Shown here piece by piece: positions 9,855 to 19,757 of a stretch of 49,238 bases of DNA. Numbering within the stretch: position 1 is the stretch's first letter; each line of letters starts with the position of its first letter. The position numbers and the translations under genes are program-made. The notes beneath the pieces were generated by a model. The model was not told the origin of the DNA and made no database searches. It worked only from the letters and a program-made list of their open reading frames with translations. The stretch is from the NCBI GenBank assembly GCA_022448005.1, contig JAKUTK010000033.1, positions 5,141-54,378 of the forward strand. Reading direction: 5' to 3'. The stretch comes from Pseudomonas sp. Its GTDB lineage: Bacteria > Pseudomonadota > Gammaproteobacteria > Pseudomonadales > Pseudomonadaceae.

Positions 9855-9883
9855 ATTCTAGAGAAGCCCGGACAACCACGCAA
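9855..9883 (-). promoter_or_regulatory. candidate sigma70 promoter of the rpsF operon
   Basis: A -10 hexamer TAGAAT (9855-9860) and a -35 hexamer TTGCGT (9878-9883) are separated by exactly 17 bases. The expected transcript would start near 9848, giving a leader of about 110 bases that contains the candidate S6:S18 hairpin. The -10 matches consensus at five of six positions; the -35 is weaker. Confidence 0.45.
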
Positions 9884-9915
9884 GACGATTTGGTGAATAT
9901 TTAACCAACGAGCGA

Positions 9916-12081
9916 TCAGTCGCGTCCGGCGATGGTCCGCTCGGCCTGGATGCTTTCAAGCAACGATCGGACCTGGTGGATATCGTAGGGCTTGAGCATG
10001 GTACGCAGGTCATCCAGCCCCACTTCCCGCGCATCGACTGCGTAGCCCGAAGCAATAACGACACTCAGGCTGGCATCGCGCACCCTGGCCTCTCGAACCA
10101 GGTCAATGCCGCTCATGCCGGCCAGCCCGACATCAGTAAGCAACACGTCGAATGAATGCTGTTCGAGCTGCTTAAGCGCAGCCTCGGCCGACTCGCAAAG
10201 GCTCACCTGGTGTCCCAGCTCGTCCATGACTTCACCAGTGAGCATGCGCAGCGTCGGATCGTCTTCGACGAAGAGAATCCTCAGACCTGATGCAGGCGCC
10301 GCCTCGATCTGCTCGGATGCTGCTGATACCGACCCGCGCTGCTCGGACATCCCGACAGAATCGATACCTTGTTCGCCCAAAGCAACCTTGCACGGCAAGT
10401 AGACCCGGACCGACGTACCCTCGCCTTCGTCGCTTTCCAGTACAACGAATCCACCACTTTGTTTGACGAAGCCATAGACCATGCTCAGACCTAGACCGGA
10501 CGCGTTGCTGTCTTTACGCGTGGTAAAGAAGGGCTCGAACGCGCGCTCGAGGATTTCCGGGCGCATGCCCTCGCCCACATCAACCACCGCAAGCTCTACG
10601 AATGGACCGGGCTCCACCCCAGGCTGCCCGGCAAGCTCGCTTGAGCCCAGATCACAATTGCGCAGACGCAGGCAAAGGGTGCCGCCACCGCTCATCGCGT
10701 CGCGCGCATTGACCGCGAGATTGAGTATTGCCGCCTGCAGGTTGCCGACATCGGCCAACACCGGCCACAGACCCGGCGCTACATCAACTTCAACCTGCAC
10801 CGCGCGCCCCAAGGCGCCGTTGAGCAGCTCACTCATCTGATCCAGCAAATCACCGATGTCCACGGACTGCGGTTGCAACGGCTGGCGGCTGGCGAAGGCC
10901 AAAAGCTGCGAAGCCAGACGAGCACCTTTCTCTACACCACCAACGGCTGATTCCAGCCGCCGCTGAGCCGTCTCGTCATTGCCAATGTTGCGGCGCAACA
11001 GCTGCAGATTGCCCCCGATGATTTGCAGCATGTTGTTGAAATCATGGGCAATTCCCCCGGTAAGCTTGCCAACAGCCTCAAGCTTTTGCGCCTGCATCAG
11101 GGCCGCCTGTGCGGCGCGGCGCGCGGACTCGCTGTCCAGTAATTCGCGGGTACGCTCACGCACCAACTCCTCGAGATGCTCGCGGTACTCGCGCAGCTCC
11201 TGCTGACTGCGATGCTGCTCGGTAACATCGCTGCCGAGCACGAAAATACCGGACGTCCGGCCATCGCGCTCGATGATTGGCTGAAATACCAGATCGACAA
11301 ACACCTCTTCCGGCTCGGCACCTGGACGGCGGTGCAGCAGTGCCCGCATGCCCCTGTCGGAGTAGGGCTCGCCGGTGCGATAAACCTCGTCGAGCAGCTT
11401 GATGAAACCCTGCCCTTCCAGCTCCGGCAGCCCGTCGCGCACCGGTTTGCCGAGCAGCTGGCGGTGTCCGGTAAGCTGCTGATACGCCTCGTTAACCAGC
11501 TCGAATACATGCTCTGGGCCGCGCAGAAAACAGACGAAACCAGGCGCCTGTGCGAACAATCGGCGCAGCTGATTGCCTTCATCCTGGATGAACCGCGCTC
11601 GGGAAATGATCGCCGCCTCGATCTGTTGCGCCGGTTGTCCAGACGATTCAGCCGAGCGCATGGAATCCTTCAGCTGCTGCAGCTCAGTGATATCCACAGT
11701 GTGCTGGAGAATGGCGACGACTTCGCCCTGGTCATCCAACAGTGGCGTATGTGTCGCGCTCCAATAGCGGTCCTCATACGCCGCACCGCTGCTGGAGTTG
11801 ACCGCGATTGAATAGCGGATCACGGGAAGAGTATCCAACGCCTTGGTACTCAGGACCCGAGCAAACGAGTCGAGCAGTTCATCGACATGAGTCGACTCAG
11901 GAAACTGCGGGTCGGCGGCAAACGCATCCTGAATTCGCCGTCCCGCAATCTCTTCGAGGCTGCGCGCAGTCAGCTTCAGATACGCCGCGTTCGCATCCAG
12001 GATCACCAGATCAGGATCGAGCAGCAGGTAGGCGTTTGGCGAAACCCTGAACAGGGCCTCGAAAGAAGGGCGTTGCGGCAT
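9916..12081 (-). CDS. PAS-domain hybrid sensor histidine kinase with receiver domain
   Basis: A 721-residue soluble hybrid kinase. In order: a PAS domain (about 5-130), a second PAS domain (about 170-290) ending in a coiled coil (about 290-335), HisKA with the phospho-accepting His346 in GGIAHDFNNM, a HATPase domain (N box LNLAVNARDAM, G1 DVGEGM, F box FEPFFTTR, G2 GLGLSMV), and a C-terminal receiver with acidic residues in VEDD and phospho-acceptor Asp650 in LLTDVGLAGMSG. No membrane segment or DNA-binding domain is present. The ATG at 12081 has GGAGG 4 bases upstream, so I prefer it to a TTG six codons earlier. There is no partner regulator next to it, so it is an orphan; it sits between rlmB and rpsF, genes I expect to be adjacent. 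Confidence 0.9.
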   Translation of the reverse strand: MPQRPSFEALFRVSPNAYLLLDPDLVILDANAAYLKLTARSLEEIAGRRIQDAFAADPQFPESTHVDELLDSFARVLSTKALDTLPVIRYSIAVNSSSGAAYEDRYWSATHTPLLDDQGEVVAILQHTVDITELQQLKDSMRSAESSGQPAQQIEAAIISRARFIQDEGNQLRRLFAQAPGFVCFLRGPEHVFELVNEAYQQLTGHRQLLGKPVRDGLPELEGQGFIKLLDEVYRTGEPYSDRGMRALLHRRPGAEPEEVFVDLVFQPIIERDGRTSGIFVLGSDVTEQHRSQQELREYREHLEELVRERTRELLDSESARRAAQAALMQAQKLEAVGKLTGGIAHDFNNMLQIIGGNLQLLRRNIGNDETAQRRLESAVGGVEKGARLASQLLAFASRQPLQPQSVDIGDLLDQMSELLNGALGRAVQVEVDVAPGLWPVLADVGNLQAAILNLAVNARDAMSGGGTLCLRLRNCDLGSSELAGQPGVEPGPFVELAVVDVGEGMRPEILERAFEPFFTTRKDSNASGLGLSMVYGFVKQSGGFVVLESDEGEGTSVRVYLPCKVALGEQGIDSVGMSEQRGSVSAASEQIEAAPASGLRILFVEDDPTLRMLTGEVMDELGHQVSLCESAEAALKQLEQHSFDVLLTDVGLAGMSGIDLVREARVRDASLSVVIASGYAVDAREVGLDDLRTMLKPYDIHQVRSLLESIQAERTIAGRD

Positions 12082-12269
12082 ACCACCTCCGTGATGCAAG
12101 CCTGGCGCTGGCTGCGACCATAAGCTGGCGCCCGGACTACCCGACGCCCAGCCAAAGCAAAAAGTGACGATCTTGCGTCAGATTCAGAACAGACAATTGA
12201 CCGCAGCGAAAACGATCCGTTTCCGCTGAAGCCAACGTTCCTAACGGGACAATACCGGCTATGCGGGCA

Positions 12270-13025
12270 CTAGCTTGCGCGCCGCGCAGAGCGTCGCTGA
12301 CGCAGGGCCTCGAACAGGCATACCCCGGTGGCAACCGAGACATTGAGACTGCTGACGCTGCCGCCCATGGGCAAGCGCACCAGGAAGTCGCAGTGCTCAC
12401 GGGTCAGGCGCCGCATCCCCTTGCCCTCGGCCCCCATCACCATGACGATCGGCCCACTGAGATCCTGATCGTAGATCTCCTGCTCGGCTTCTCCAGCCGT
12501 GCCGACGATCCACAGACCGCGCTGTTGCAGTTTTTCCAGCGTTCGAGCCAAGTTGGTGACGGCGACCAGCGGAATGACTTCAGCAGCTCCACAAGCCACC
12601 TTGCGCACCGTAGCGTTCAGTGTGGCGGATTTGTCCTTCGGGATGATCACTGCCAGTGCGCCGGCCGCATCGGCAGTACGCAGGCAGGCTCCCAGATTAT
12701 GCGGGTCCGTTACACCGTCGAGCACAAGCAATAAGGGTGCACCCTCGGTGCGATCGAGCAACTCCTCGAGCATCGCATCGCCCCAAACCTGACTGGGGCT
12801 GACCTCGGCAATCACGCCCTGATGCACGCCCTCGACCCAGGCGTCCATTTCGCGACGCTCGCACTGACCGACTCGCACTTTGGAGTCAGCAGCCAGCTGG
12901 AGCAAATTCTGCACGCGCGGATCATCCCGCCCCTCTGCCAGCCAAATCTGTTTGACTCGCTTCGGATGATGGCGAAGCAACGCCTCGACGGCATGAAGAC
13001 CATAAACCTTTTCAAGATCGCTCAT
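12270..13025 (-). CDS. rlmB: 23S rRNA (guanosine-2'-O-)-methyltransferase RlmB
   Basis: A 251-residue SpoU-family (SPOUT) methyltransferase that methylates the ribose of G2251 in 23S rRNA. The small N-terminal substrate-binding domain (about 1-80) is followed by the trefoil-knot domain with motif 1 DGVTDPHNLGACLRTADAAG, motif 2 VMGAEGKGMRRLT and motif 3 RLPMGGSVSSLNVSVA. Its ATG overlaps the rnr stop codon in an ATGA, which indicates translational coupling with RNase R. The length matches the family. Confidence 0.96.
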   Translation of the reverse strand: MSDLEKVYGLHAVEALLRHHPKRVKQIWLAEGRDDPRVQNLLQLAADSKVRVGQCERREMDAWVEGVHQGVIAEVSPSQVWGDAMLEELLDRTEGAPLLLVLDGVTDPHNLGACLRTADAAGALAVIIPKDKSATLNATVRKVACGAAEVIPLVAVTNLARTLEKLQQRGLWIVGTAGEAEQEIYDQDLSGPIVMVMGAEGKGMRRLTREHCDFLVRLPMGGSVSSLNVSVATGVCLFEALRQRRSARRAS

Positions 13026-15559
13026 GGTTTGGCCTTGCGCTTACGAGGCGCGGCGCCCTCAGGCTTCAGCGCGGCCTTGCCGGCGGCCGCCTTCGGTTTC
13101 GAGCCGCTGCGCTTTGGCTTGCTCTTCGAGGTTTTGCCTGCCTTGGCGTCGCCTAACAGTGCCTTCTTAATCTCACGGCTCTTGCGCACGTCATCGCTGA
13201 CCGACTCATTGCCCTTCGACAATGACGCATCAGCGCCTTTCTTGCCGCGACCGTCTTTACGCGCACCGCGACCGTCCGAGGCTCCGCGCTCGCCGATTCC
13301 AGTTTTGCTACCACCACCAATCAACTCGAAGTCGATCTTGCGCTCATCGAGATCGACACGCATGACCCGCACCTCGACGCTGTCGCCAAGACGGAAACTG
13401 CGACCGCTGCGTTCACCGGACAGGCGATGATGCAACGGATCGAAGTGGTAGTAGTCGCCCGGCATCGCCGTCACGTGCACCAACCCTTCGACGTAGATAT
13501 CGGTCAGTTCGACGAACAGGCCGAAGCCGGTCACGGCCGTGATAACGCCGGGAAAATTCTCACCGACCCGGTCTTTCATAAACTCGCATTTCAGCCAATT
13601 CACGACGTCACGGGTCGCTTCATCGGCGCGGCGCTCGGTCATTGAGCACTGCTCGCCCAACTGCTCCAATGCGGCCTCGTCATATGGATAGATGCGCGCC
13701 TTGGGCATGCTGGTAGCGCCCTCACGGCGAACGTGCGACGTGTCGCGTTTGGAGCGGATCACGCTGCGGATCGCTCGATGGATCAGCAGATCCGGGTAGC
13801 GGCGAATCGGCGATGTGAAATGTGCGTATGCCTCGTAGTTCAGGCCGAAATGGCCATTATTGTCAGGGCTGTAAACCGCCTGACTGAGGGAGCGTAGCAT
13901 TACCGTCTGAATAACATGGAAGTCGGGACGGCCCTGGATATGCTCCAGCAGCGCCTGGTAATCCTTAGGCGTTGGCCCCTCTTTGCCCTTGTGCAAGGTC
14001 AGGCCCAGCTCGCCGAGAAACGCTCGGAGTTTCTCCTGACGCTCCAGGGGGGGACCATCATGCACACGATACAAGCCCGGAATGTCGTGATCCTGAAGGA
14101 AGCGTGCAGTGGCCACGTTGGCGCATAGCATGCACTCCTCGATCAGCTTGTGCGCGTCGTTGCGCTCGGTCGGCTTGATTTCCGAGATCTTGCGACCAGC
14201 GCCGAAAACGATGCGGGTTTCCTGCGTCTCGAAGTCGATCGCCCCGCGGGCATGCCGCGCCTTGAGCAATATTTTATAGAGCGCATAGAGCTGCTTAAGG
14301 TCGGGCAGCACTTCACCGTACTCGCCGATAAGGCGTTTGCCTTCAGCCGAAGATGGCTGTTCAAGCATGCTGCTGACCTTGTTATAGGTCAGTCGTGCGT
14401 GGGAATGGATCACCGCTTCATAGAACTGGTAATCCGTCATCTTCCCCGATTTGCTCAGGGTAATTTCGCAGACCATCGCCAGACGATCGACATGCGGATT
14501 TAGCGAGCAGAGCCCATTCGACAATTCTTCCGGCAGCATCGGCACGACCCGCTCGGGGAAATACACCGAGGTGCCACGCACTTCAGCTTCCTGATCCAGC
14601 GCCGAGCCGACCTTTACATAGTGCGAGACATCGGCGATCGCCACGTACAGGCGGAAACCACCGGAAAACAACTTCCAGCCACTGAGCTTCTCGCAATAGA
14701 CGGCGTCATCGAAGTCACGCGCATCCTCGCCATCGATGGTGACGAACGGCAGATGACGAAGGTCGACACGCTTCTGTTTGTCCTTCTCCTCGACTTCCGG
14801 CTTGAGCTTGGCGGCTTCACGCTTGACCGCATCCGGCCAGACATGCGGAATATCGAAACTGCGAAGCGCGACGTCGATCTCCATGCCGGGTGCCATGTAA
14901 TTGCCGATCACCTCGACCACATCTCCCTGAGGCTGAAACCGCTGAGTGGGCCAATGGGTAATCTTGATCTCGACGAACTGCCCCGGTTTGGCATCCATGG
15001 AGCGACCCGGTGTAACCAGGACTTCCTGCTGGATCTTAGGGTTATCGGCCATCACAAAGCCGATGCCACTCTCTTCTTGATAGCGGCCTACGATGGTTTC
15101 GTGGGCACGGCCAATGATCTCCACAATGGCGCCTTCGCGTCGGCCGCGACGATCAAGGCCGGCTACGCGAGCCAGGCAGCGGTCGCCATCGAATACCAGA
15201 CGCATCTGCGCCGGACTCAAGAACAGGTCATCGCTGCGGTCATCGGGAATCAGAAAGCCAAAGCCGTCGCGATGGCCGCTGACACGACCGCAAACCAGGT
15301 CCAGCTTGTCTACCGGGGCATAGGTGCCACGCCGGGTATAGATAAGCTGGCCGTCACGCTCCATCGCACGCAAACGGCGGCGCAGAGCTTCAATGTCATC
15401 TTCGGAGGACAATCCGAACTCTTCCACCAGCTGCTCACGCGCCGCTGGCGAGCCGCGCTCGCTCAGGTGCTGGAGGATCAATTCGCGACTAGGGATGGGG
15501 TTTTCGTACTTTTCCGCTTCACGTGCGGCCTCGGGGTCGAGGGATTGCCAATCGGCCAT
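13022..15559 (-). CDS. rnr: ribonuclease R
   Basis: An 845-residue 3'-5' exoribonuclease that degrades structured RNA. In order: a winged-helix region (about 20-85), cold-shock-like OB domains (about 85-255), the RNB catalytic domain starting near residue 270 with the Mg-binding cluster DGEDARDFDDA (276-286), an S1 domain (about 650-730), and a long tail rich in Lys, Gly and Arg (about 740-845), typical of RNase R rather than RNase II. AAAGGTG lies upstream of the ATG. It is the first gene of an rnr-rlmB pair that overlap by four bases. Confidence 0.96.
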   Translation of the reverse strand: MADWQSLDPEAAREAEKYENPIPSRELILQHLSERGSPAAREQLVEEFGLSSEDDIEALRRRLRAMERDGQLIYTRRGTYAPVDKLDLVCGRVSGHRDGFGFLIPDDRSDDLFLSPAQMRLVFDGDRCLARVAGLDRRGRREGAIVEIIGRAHETIVGRYQEESGIGFVMADNPKIQQEVLVTPGRSMDAKPGQFVEIKITHWPTQRFQPQGDVVEVIGNYMAPGMEIDVALRSFDIPHVWPDAVKREAAKLKPEVEEKDKQKRVDLRHLPFVTIDGEDARDFDDAVYCEKLSGWKLFSGGFRLYVAIADVSHYVKVGSALDQEAEVRGTSVYFPERVVPMLPEELSNGLCSLNPHVDRLAMVCEITLSKSGKMTDYQFYEAVIHSHARLTYNKVSSMLEQPSSAEGKRLIGEYGEVLPDLKQLYALYKILLKARHARGAIDFETQETRIVFGAGRKISEIKPTERNDAHKLIEECMLCANVATARFLQDHDIPGLYRVHDGPPLERQEKLRAFLGELGLTLHKGKEGPTPKDYQALLEHIQGRPDFHVIQTVMLRSLSQAVYSPDNNGHFGLNYEAYAHFTSPIRRYPDLLIHRAIRSVIRSKRDTSHVRREGATSMPKARIYPYDEAALEQLGEQCSMTERRADEATRDVVNWLKCEFMKDRVGENFPGVITAVTGFGLFVELTDIYVEGLVHVTAMPGDYYHFDPLHHRLSGERSGRSFRLGDSVEVRVMRVDLDERKIDFELIGGGSKTGIGERGASDGRGARKDGRGKKGADASLSKGNESVSDDVRKSREIKKALLGDAKAGKTSKSKPKRSGSKPKAAAGKAALKPEGAAPRKRKAKP

Positions 15560-15671
15560 TAAGAGATGTCACCTTTCATTCATTTATAGAGGCAGAACGC
15601 CCTATATCTATTGAAGCGCGAAACGCCGTCCGACGGCAGCTTTCGCACAAATTATTTTTCCTGGACGGGGC

Positions 15672-15700
15672 TTTACAAGGCATAACCTCGCCCGTATAGT
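15672..15700 (+). promoter_or_regulatory. tRNA-Leu promoter
   Basis: A -35 TTTACA (15672-15677) and a -10 TATAGT (15695-15700) are separated by 17 bases and lie 63 bases before the mature tRNA. The sequence after the -10 is GC-rich (TCGCGCC), the discriminator pattern associated with stringent (ppGpp) control of stable RNA. No other plus-strand gene is nearby, so it serves the tRNA. Confidence 0.7.
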
Positions 15701-15763
15701 TCGCGCCCACAATGTCTGGTAGACGTTGTAACACGGAAACGATGAAGTATCATCGTTTGCAGT

Positions 15764-15850
15764 GCCCAGGTGGCGGAATTGGTAGACGCACTAGGTTCAG
15801 GTCCTAGCGGTGGCAACACCGTGGAAGTTCGAGTCTTCTCCTGGGCACCA
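15764..15850 (+). tRNA. tRNA-Leu (anticodon CAG)
   Basis: An 87-base class II tRNA. The acceptor stem pairs GCCCAGG with CCTGGGC; the anticodon stem CTAGG / CCTAG encloses loop TTCAGGT with anticodon CAG; a long variable arm follows (GGTGGCAACACC), then the T-arm with TTCGAGT. The CCA end is encoded. It reads CUG, the dominant leucine codon in this GC-rich DNA. It has its own promoter and terminator and lies opposite in direction to purA and rnr. Confidence 0.97.
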
Positions 15851-15860
15851 CTCTTCAGAA

Positions 15861-15888
15861 AAAACCGAGCCCACTGGCTCGGTTTTTT
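15861..15888 (+). terminator. intrinsic terminator of tRNA-Leu
   Basis: A 7-bp stem (CCGAGCC / GGCTCGG) with a 4-base loop, preceded by a run of A and followed by six T, beginning 10 bases after the tRNA CCA end. The A-run also allows function on the minus strand. Confidence 0.9.
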
Positions 15889-15996
15889 CGTTTCTGCTGT
15901 CTGGAGTCCATCCGAAGGGCCGCCAAGCCATAAGCGGTAGCTCAACGCTCTACTGATGCTCTTTCTTGGCAGCTAAAAGCCATTAGCCTTGGCCCC

Positions 15997-16025
15997 AAAA
16001 AAAAAACCGCCCGAGGGCGGTTTTT
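15997..16025 (-). terminator. intrinsic terminator of purA
   Basis: A GC stem (CCGCC / GGCGG) with a tiny loop is followed, in the minus-strand direction, by ten T. It lies 18 bases after the purA stop. The plus side also has five T, so it can act in both directions. Confidence 0.88.
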
Positions 16026-16042
16026 CAATATCACACCAGCGA

Positions 16043-17368
<1,326 letters not shown>

Positions 17369-17412
17369 TCATGACCGGCGAAAAATCTGGAAGACCTGCC
17401 AGCACAGCCACA

Positions 17413-18600
17413 TCAGCGGTCCAGCGGCGATACAACCCAGGAACCTTCTTGCAACAGCAGCTGCCGGTCACATCCGACACTTGGCGCGGCATCGCTCTGT
17501 TGCCCGCCCAGGGCCTGCACTACGCGCTCCCCCCGCTCACGCAGCCGACGAATTGCCTGCCACAAAACCGGATCTGTACTGTATGGCGCCCAGACACCAG
17601 CCGACGGACCAACGAGTTCGGCATTGCCCAGCCTGACGAGCGTCTTTAAATCTGTTGAAAAGCCGGTCGCCGGACGCGCCCGACCAAAATCAGCACCAAT
17701 ATCGTCATAACGTCCTCCTTGAGCGATCGATTGTCCGACGCCTGGGACGAATACCGCGAAAACGACACCGGTGTGGTAGTGATAGCCGCGCAGCTCGCCC
17801 AGATCGAAATACAACGGCAGCTCCGGATATCGCATCGCCAACTGGTCGGCGACCTGCGCCAAACCTTCCAGTGCTTCAAGAACTGGAGCAGGCGCACCGG
17901 CAAGTAGCTCGCGCGCAGCATCGAGCGTCTCCCGCCCACCACAGAGCCGCGCCAACGCGCGCAACATGCCCGCCAGCGAAGGCTCGATATCTGCGGTCAG
18001 CGCCGCGATCTCGTTCATGGCCTTACGCTGCAGGGCATCGAAAAGGCGCTGCTCTGCATCTCCAGAGAGGCCGGCGGCGCGCGCCAAACCGCGATAGATC
18101 CCCACATGCCCGAGATCCATGTGCAAGTCCGGCACATCAGCGAGCAGGAGGGTTTCCAGCATCAGACTGATCACCTCAAGGTCGCTGGAGGTACTGCTGT
18201 CTCCATAAAGCTCTGCGCCCAGCTGAATCGGGCTTCGCGACGTGGCGAGGGCCTGCGGCTTGGCGTGCAGAACGCTGCCGGCATAGCACAAGCGACTAGG
18301 ACCTTCACGGCGCAACGTATGGGCGTCAACTCGCGCCACTTGCGGCGTGATGTCCGCCCGCAACCCCATCTGACGGCCTGACAAAGGATCGACAACCTTA
18401 AACGTCTTGAGGTCGAGGTCCTGCCCTGCGCCAATCAGGAGCGATTCGAGAAACTCTACATGAGGGGTGATAACCAGCTCATAGCCCCAGCACTGGAACA
18501 GATCCAGCACACGACGCCGTGCAGTTTCGATACGCGCCGCTTCGGGGGGCAGCACTTCTTCAATGCCATCTGGCAGAAGCCAGCGGTCTATCGTTGCCAT
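17413..18600 (-). CDS. hisZ: ATP phosphoribosyltransferase regulatory subunit HisZ
   Basis: A 395-residue class II aminoacyl-tRNA-synthetase-like protein that is the regulatory subunit of the short-form HisG, the first enzyme of histidine synthesis. It resembles HisRS ([12 protein letters not shown], then [21 protein letters not shown], and [13 protein letters not shown]) but lacks the anticodon-binding domain. I prefer the ATG at 18600 ([12 protein letters not shown]), with GAGAGGTGA upstream, over an earlier in-frame codon at 18627. It is placed upstream of purA, the standard Pseudomonas position, and is separated from hflC by a terminator. Confidence 0.94.
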   Translation of the reverse strand: MATIDRWLLPDGIEEVLPPEAARIETARRRVLDLFQCWGYELVITPHVEFLESLLIGAGQDLDLKTFKVVDPLSGRQMGLRADITPQVARVDAHTLRREGPSRLCYAGSVLHAKPQALATSRSPIQLGAELYGDSSTSSDLEVISLMLETLLLADVPDLHMDLGHVGIYRGLARAAGLSGDAEQRLFDALQRKAMNEIAALTADIEPSLAGMLRALARLCGGRETLDAARELLAGAPAPVLEALEGLAQVADQLAMRYPELPLYFDLGELRGYHYHTGVVFAVFVPGVGQSIAQGGRYDDIGADFGRARPATGFSTDLKTLVRLGNAELVGPSAGVWAPYSTDPVLWQAIRRLRERGERVVQALGGQQSDAAPSVGCDRQLLLQEGSWVVSPLDR

Positions 18601-18784
18601 TTCGCCAATCACCTCTCGATACGGCAAGCCTAGTCAAGCAGACGAACGCCGGGGCGACAGCCTTAGCCGCCCATCGGTCGCGTGCGATTGTGTTCGAACC
18701 ATGGCGACACCGCCATGCCCCTCCCAGGGGATAGGCATGGCTGGCCATGCCCGGGTCAGCCTGCTACCGCCGGGGCGCAGACGC

Positions 18785-18808
18785 AAAAAAGCCGGGCTTT
18801 TTCCCGGC
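18785..18808 (-). terminator. intrinsic terminator after hflC
   Basis: The stem GCCGGG / CCCGGC with a 6-base loop is followed by TTTTTT in the minus-strand direction, 76 bases after the hflC stop. It closes the long hfq-hfl gene block before hisZ. Confidence 0.85.
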
Positions 18809-18884
18809 TCGCGGATCATAACAATGTTTCGCTAACGGGTCACCCGGCGGACAGTACTCACCCAGCCTGATGACCCGTTTGCGA

Positions 18885-19757
18885 TCACTGCGCGGTTGCG
18901 GACTCCAGATAACGGAAGAAATCGCTATTAGGGTCGAGCACCAGCACGTCTTCCTTGTTGGCGAAGCTCTCACGGTAGGCCTGAAGGCTACGATGGAAGG
19001 AATAAAATTCCCGATCCTGCCCGTAAGCAGCGGCATAGATGGCTGCCGCTTGCGCATCGCCATCACCGCGCAGCTCTTCAGCTTCACGGAACGCCTCAGC
19101 CAATAGAACCCGGCGCTGGCGATCAGCGTCGGCACGAATGCCTTCGGCCAACTCCTTGCCTTTCGCGCGATGCTCACGGGCTTCACGCTCACGCTCAGAG
19201 CTCATCCGCTCGAACACGCTGCGGTTCACTTCGCGCGGAAGATCGATGCCCTTGACCCGCACATCCACCACTTCAATCCCGAGCTCCTGCTGCGCAGCTC
19301 GGTTCAAGCTGTTGGTCACCAGGCTCATCAACTCGTCGCGCTGACCGGACACCGACTCGTGCAAGGTCCGCTTACCGAACTGATCGCGCAGCGCAGCTTC
19401 GAGACGCCGCGCAAGACGCTCGTCGGCGATCTGCTTCATACCCGAAGTCGCCGTGTAGAAACGCTCGGCATCGTCCACACGCCATTTGGCATAGGAGTCA
19501 ACCATCAAGGCTTTCTTCTCCAGCGTCAGAAAGCGCGACGTCGTGGTATCCAGCGTCATCAGACGCGCATCGAACTTGCGCACGCTGTTGACGTAAGGAA
19601 TCTTCAGATGCATGCCCGGCTTCACGTCGGACTCAACGATGCGACCGAATCGCAGCATTACCGCTCGCTCCGTCTGCGAGACGATGTAGAAGCTGTTCCA
19701 CGCCACGATCGCCAGCACTACACCCACAATGAGTGCGGTCAGGGACTTATTGCTCAT
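18885..19757 (-). CDS. hflC: FtsH modulator HflC
   Basis: A 290-residue SPFH/prohibitin-family membrane protein that assembles with HflK around FtsH and limits its access to membrane substrates. One N-terminal membrane anchor (about residues 7-27) is followed by the SPFH domain (ERAVMLRFGRIV onward) and a charged coiled coil (about 180-255) facing the periplasm. Its ATG shares a base with the hflK stop (TAATG), a coupling arrangement that suits equal synthesis of the two subunits. The length matches the family. Confidence 0.96.
   Translation of the reverse strand: MSNKSLTALIVGVVLAIVAWNSFYIVSQTERAVMLRFGRIVESDVKPGMHLKIPYVNSVRKFDARLMTLDTTTSRFLTLEKKALMVDSYAKWRVDDAERFYTATSGMKQIADERLARRLEAALRDQFGKRTLHESVSGQRDELMSLVTNSLNRAAQQELGIEVVDVRVKGIDLPREVNRSVFERMSSEREREAREHRAKGKELAEGIRADADRQRRVLLAEAFREAEELRGDGDAQAAAIYAAAYGQDREFYSFHRSLQAYRESFANKEDVLVLDPNSDFFRYLESATAQ

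Noticed and set aside
18660..18760. tRNA-like TTCGAA and palindromic blocks between hisZ and hflC
   Set aside because: No acceptor or anticodon stem can be formed around them, so this is not a tRNA.
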